A stretch of 64,000 bases of DNA from Siphonodentalium dalli (lineage: Eukaryota; Mollusca; Scaphopoda; Gadilida; Siphonodentaliidae). The notes under the pieces were generated by a model that was not told where the DNA came from, ran no database searches, and was given only the letters and a program-made list of their open reading frames with translations. Positions 61,573-64,000 of the stretch are shown here, in pieces; the first letter of the stretch is position 1; every line of letters starts with the position of its first letter. The stretch lies in the NCBI GenBank assembly GCA_032622095.1, contig CP136064.1:178780011-178844010 (forward strand). The letters are read 5' to 3'. Made by a program: the position numbers and the translations under genes.

Positions 61573-61630
61573 CGTAGCAATAAAAATCGTAAATAAATTC
61601 GCAATCTAAAATATCACGTGACAACCGCAT
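61573..61630 (-). CDS. Possible first coding exon (MRLSRDILDCEFIYDFYCY)
   Basis: An ATG follows an in-frame upstream stop and opens 19 codons plus one base, ending at a strong donor (ACG|GTAAGATC). A CACGTG E-box overlaps the exon start. It is on the same strand as the coiled-coil gene 6 kb away and could be its start, or it may belong to a different gene. A Cys-, Tyr- and Phe-rich N-terminus is unusual and unassigned. Confidence 0.4.
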
Positions 61631-61780
61631 CTCATGAATATATTCATGAGCTCAGCCTATACCAGGCCAAACTCCAGGCAGAGTTATCTCTCATCGCTAC
61701 GCTGATATACCACTGCCATAAGGATGGTAACTTTTTTATGCGGAGGGATACCTCTATTTTTAGACTGGGGAATCCCATTC
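61613..61780. promoter_or_regulatory. Candidate divergent promoter
   Basis: The gap between a minus-strand start (61630) and a plus-strand start (61781) contains a CACGTG E-box at 61615-61620 and a palindrome CTCATGAATATATTCATGAG at 61631-61650. Confidence 0.35.
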
Positions 61781-62038
61781 AAAATGTCCGCGGGCTTTTC
61801 AAGTTCAACTCCCCGAAAAAAATCGAAAGCTGTGTGTTTTGCCTGCTTAACATCAGACAAATCTCGATGTTTTAAGTTAAACAAATCTAAATGTATCAAA
61901 GAAGAAGTGCGTCAGAAATTAACATCTTTGTTCGGGGTATCTGTTGATAAATTACCGGCGAGTGCTTCCATCTGTCAGAAGTGTCTCAACAGAGTGTCAT
62001 CTAACAGGTCGGGCAAAGATGCAAAATTGGCTTACTAG
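61781..62038 (+). CDS. ZAD-like zinc-binding protein, short ORF or first exon
   Basis: The 85-codon frame starts MSAGFSSSTPRKKSKAVCFA and contains C-x2-C (CFAC) about 50 residues before a second C-x2-C (ICQKC), with a hydrophobic stretch (VRQKLTSLFGVSVDKLP) between. This is the layout of ZAD-type treble-clef domains at the N-terminus of zinc-finger regulators and some transposon proteins. A basic segment precedes the first cysteines. The frame ends KDAKLAY. A weak donor (CAG|GTCGGG) near 62006 would allow splicing to exons right of the window. The start was chosen as the ATG nearest the conserved core. Confidence 0.5.
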   Translation, partial: KMSAGFSSSTPRKKSKAVCFACLTSDKSRCFKLNKSKCIKEEVRQKLTSLFGVSVDKLPASASICQKCLNRVSSNRSGKDAKLAY

Positions 62039-62659
62039 CGAAATCGGGCTCAGTAAGCCAGTTCGATCTCTCGTTTTAATGTGTTTTGACAACGCACACC
62101 TGACTTTGCCAGGTGCCGCGACAATGCGCAATTCAGTTTTCAACCCATCATTTACGACGCATTAGAGCGCTTTAAAAACCACTATTGTCTCACCTACTCG
62201 CAACGGCGGTAATCCTTTTAATTGGTGTTTAATGACAGCCGATAATTAAGCTTCCTATATTCTTCCTAGATGAAGTTAATAGCGCAATTCAGGTGATGGC
62301 CGGCCACGTCATTTTTTGAAGACAAGCTGTTCACAAAGGTCAAGGTAAGCTTTTGGTTGCAAGAAATTTGATTGGAGGACATTATTTCGCAAATACACAT
62401 TAATATGTTCATGGTTAAGAGAACATTAGTATGGAAGCACGCACGGACAATCACAAAATAACAAAGATTAAATTTTGAAGCGTGACCATTGACAATGAAA
62501 TGAGCTTGTTATCACGATTACCCGCGTCTCGACCTCATTAACGTTTTTTGCACCGAGAACGGTAGGAAAAACCGGCTACGAGAGTGGTAAAATGGCGGCT
62601 AGAATGTATTTGTGCCGAAAAACTGAAGCAGTCTTCCGTAGATTTTAAAAAGAGTACTA

Positions 62660-63307
62660 AGGTGACACTCCACAGTTTCTGCAGGGATTGGTGCAAAAAT
62701 AAGGGGGCATCAATTCAATGAAAAATAACAGAAATGTGATCCCACAACACATATACAATGTATATATACCTGGGTTGAGCATATACTAGGCTTAAAGATT
62801 TTGGTACAGAATTGTCATTTTAATGGGGGTAGCAAGAGTTATGCCCCTTGATTGTGTGCCTGAAAAATGAAATTTTGATGCAAAAATGACCAAAATAAGC
62901 GATTTTCAGGCTCGTGGGATACAAAAACCAGAAGATCTATGGTATAGCCGCCTATGTTGTCTGGAAGAACACTGTTTCCTCACAAAAATATCAAAAAATT
63001 TCAAACTTCTCACCACTGTAAGTTTTTTAAAAATATTTTTCATGCAGATGACAAATTTTAGGTGCTAAAATGTCACGCTGGTGTCTGGAGCCACTGTTTC
63101 GCAGAAATCGCTACTACTTCATACTGGTGGGGTCAAGGTCACCTGAAACAATATTTTTCAAAACTCAAAGACATCCTCTAAAAATCCACAAATTCATAAC
63201 GAACCTTCTATCAATAAACATACCACACCCATGGTGACAGAAAACACTGGTACTCTATTCTAAGAAATTTACCCCTACTGATAATTCGAAACTGTGGAGT
63301 GTCACCT
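62660..63307. mobile_element. 648-bp MITE with AGGTGACACTCCACAGTTTC ends
   Basis: Perfect 20-bp terminal inverted repeats are flanked by TA on both sides (62658-62659, 63308-63309). No transposase frame is present. The TA target suggests a Tc1/mariner-type driver. Confidence 0.88.
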
Positions 63308-63309
63308 TA

Positions 63310-64000
63310 AGGGAAATGCAATTTTATTAATCTTTAATAGGGACCACACCTCCTTATTCTCTGCATTATACCGCTTAAAATGATATATTACACCCCATGC
63401 GTTATTGCAATCACAGGCAGCAAGATTGGGTGGGGATTTACATGCACCCCCATGATTTCACCCCTTTTGGGTCTTTCAGAACCCAATGACGTTATGCTTG
63501 ACGTAGTGAAAAAATGGATATATTCAACCATCATCTATAGCTTGAAAAAGGTCTGAAATGCTAAAATGTTGTATAAATATATTATGAGATGCATATTTTC
63601 CTCAGATATCAAAATAAAACATAATATTTCATACAACAACTATCTTTAATACTCTCCCAAAACTATGGGTTAAAAAATTCCAAGTCTTATTTAGCATTAA
63701 GGGAAAGCTTTACAAGGTTATGACATCACATGAACAATATGTTGTCAAGTGAAATATGACCAAGGAAACCTGTATTATTATATTTCACACTTGTGAATAA
63801 GAAAGACTGAATATCTAATCTTGTTGTATACTGTGTAATGTCACAATATCAGCCTTTTCAGCTAAGATTCAAGGAGCATATGATGTCATGAAAAAGTACC
63901 CATCATCTGAAAAATCACCAATAACCATATACATGAACCACCACCCCCACCCCCCCCCCCCCACTGCTCCAAGACTCCATATCCCCACCAATTTATATGA
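63310..64000. other. No gene recognised
   Basis: AT-rich sequence ending in a C-rich tract at about 63943-63962. No supported frame. Confidence 0.4.

Larger units (their letters stand above)
47664..61630 (-). other. Unidentified coiled-coil protein gene (gene model)
   Basis: Four exons (55467-55528, 54492-54560, 51571-51644, 47664-47894) join at GT-AG borders with matching phases. They give a C-terminal part of about 144 residues: a charged Lys/Glu/Gln coiled coil (KEKLEDNVKELESRNVQ, then KKLEEKKQQDEQ) followed by a more globular end (LTYIGRELGIALLGKPF, LLVDANHPERFADLLVNI). A start exon at 61573-61630 may be its first exon, though linking exons were not found. I cannot name the family. Confidence 0.55.

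Noticed and set aside
62592-62648. Short frame ATGGCGGCTAGAATG on the plus strand
   Set aside because: Only 18 codons before a stop and no convincing donor, so it is mentioned only as context for the neighbouring MITE.

Overview
This is a gene-poor, repeat-dense stretch of an animal nuclear genome. Exons are short, carry GT-AG borders and are separated by introns of 0.7 to 14.5 kb. Most of the remaining DNA is transposons and foldback repeats. A FET-type (FUS/EWS/TAF15/cabeza) RNA-binding-protein gene, LINE tails and families of repeats with 'GGACGGACAGACGG' tracts suggest a marine invertebrate, probably a lophotrochozoan such as a mollusc. That assignment is inference from repeat style only.

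From 5.0 to 24.4 kb on the minus strand lies the 5' part of the FET-like gene. Six exons join in frame (24387-24399, 9848-9878, 8506-8626, 7301-7454, 6543-6836, 5056-5080) to give about 212 residues of Gly/Ser/Tyr/Gln-rich low-complexity protein starting MADAQYGYSAGG. The RRM, zinc finger and C-terminal RGG parts were not found and presumably lie left of the window. Intron 1 (24386-9879, 14.5 kb) is a stack of nested DNA transposons. Uninterrupted relatives of several host elements are also in the window, so individual insertions can be read directly, with target-site duplications (TSDs) of 2 (TA), 6, 8 and 9 bp and one insertion without any TSD.

From 24.6 to 42 kb is intergenic DNA: two LINE open-reading-frame tails, several terminal- or internal-repeat families (GCCGAACACAA, TTAGCTCAAC, TTTCGGGGGAC, CAGTAATGC foldbacks), an intact 347-bp CAGTCCTTCCCA element and a short-unit satellite. 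From 42 to 46 kb there are weak gene traces on the minus strand.

From 47.6 to 55.5 kb four in-phase minus-strand exons form the 3' end of an unidentified coiled-coil protein gene. A start exon at 61573-61630 with a good splice donor may be its first exon. About 150 bp away and divergent, a plus-strand ORF (61781-62038) encodes a ZAD-like Cys2...Cys2 zinc-binding module, so 61.6-61.8 kb looks like a two-way promoter. A tRNA-Val-like sequence (60980-61053) lies inside a large foldback. No bacterial-type operons, CRISPR arrays or rRNA genes were seen.
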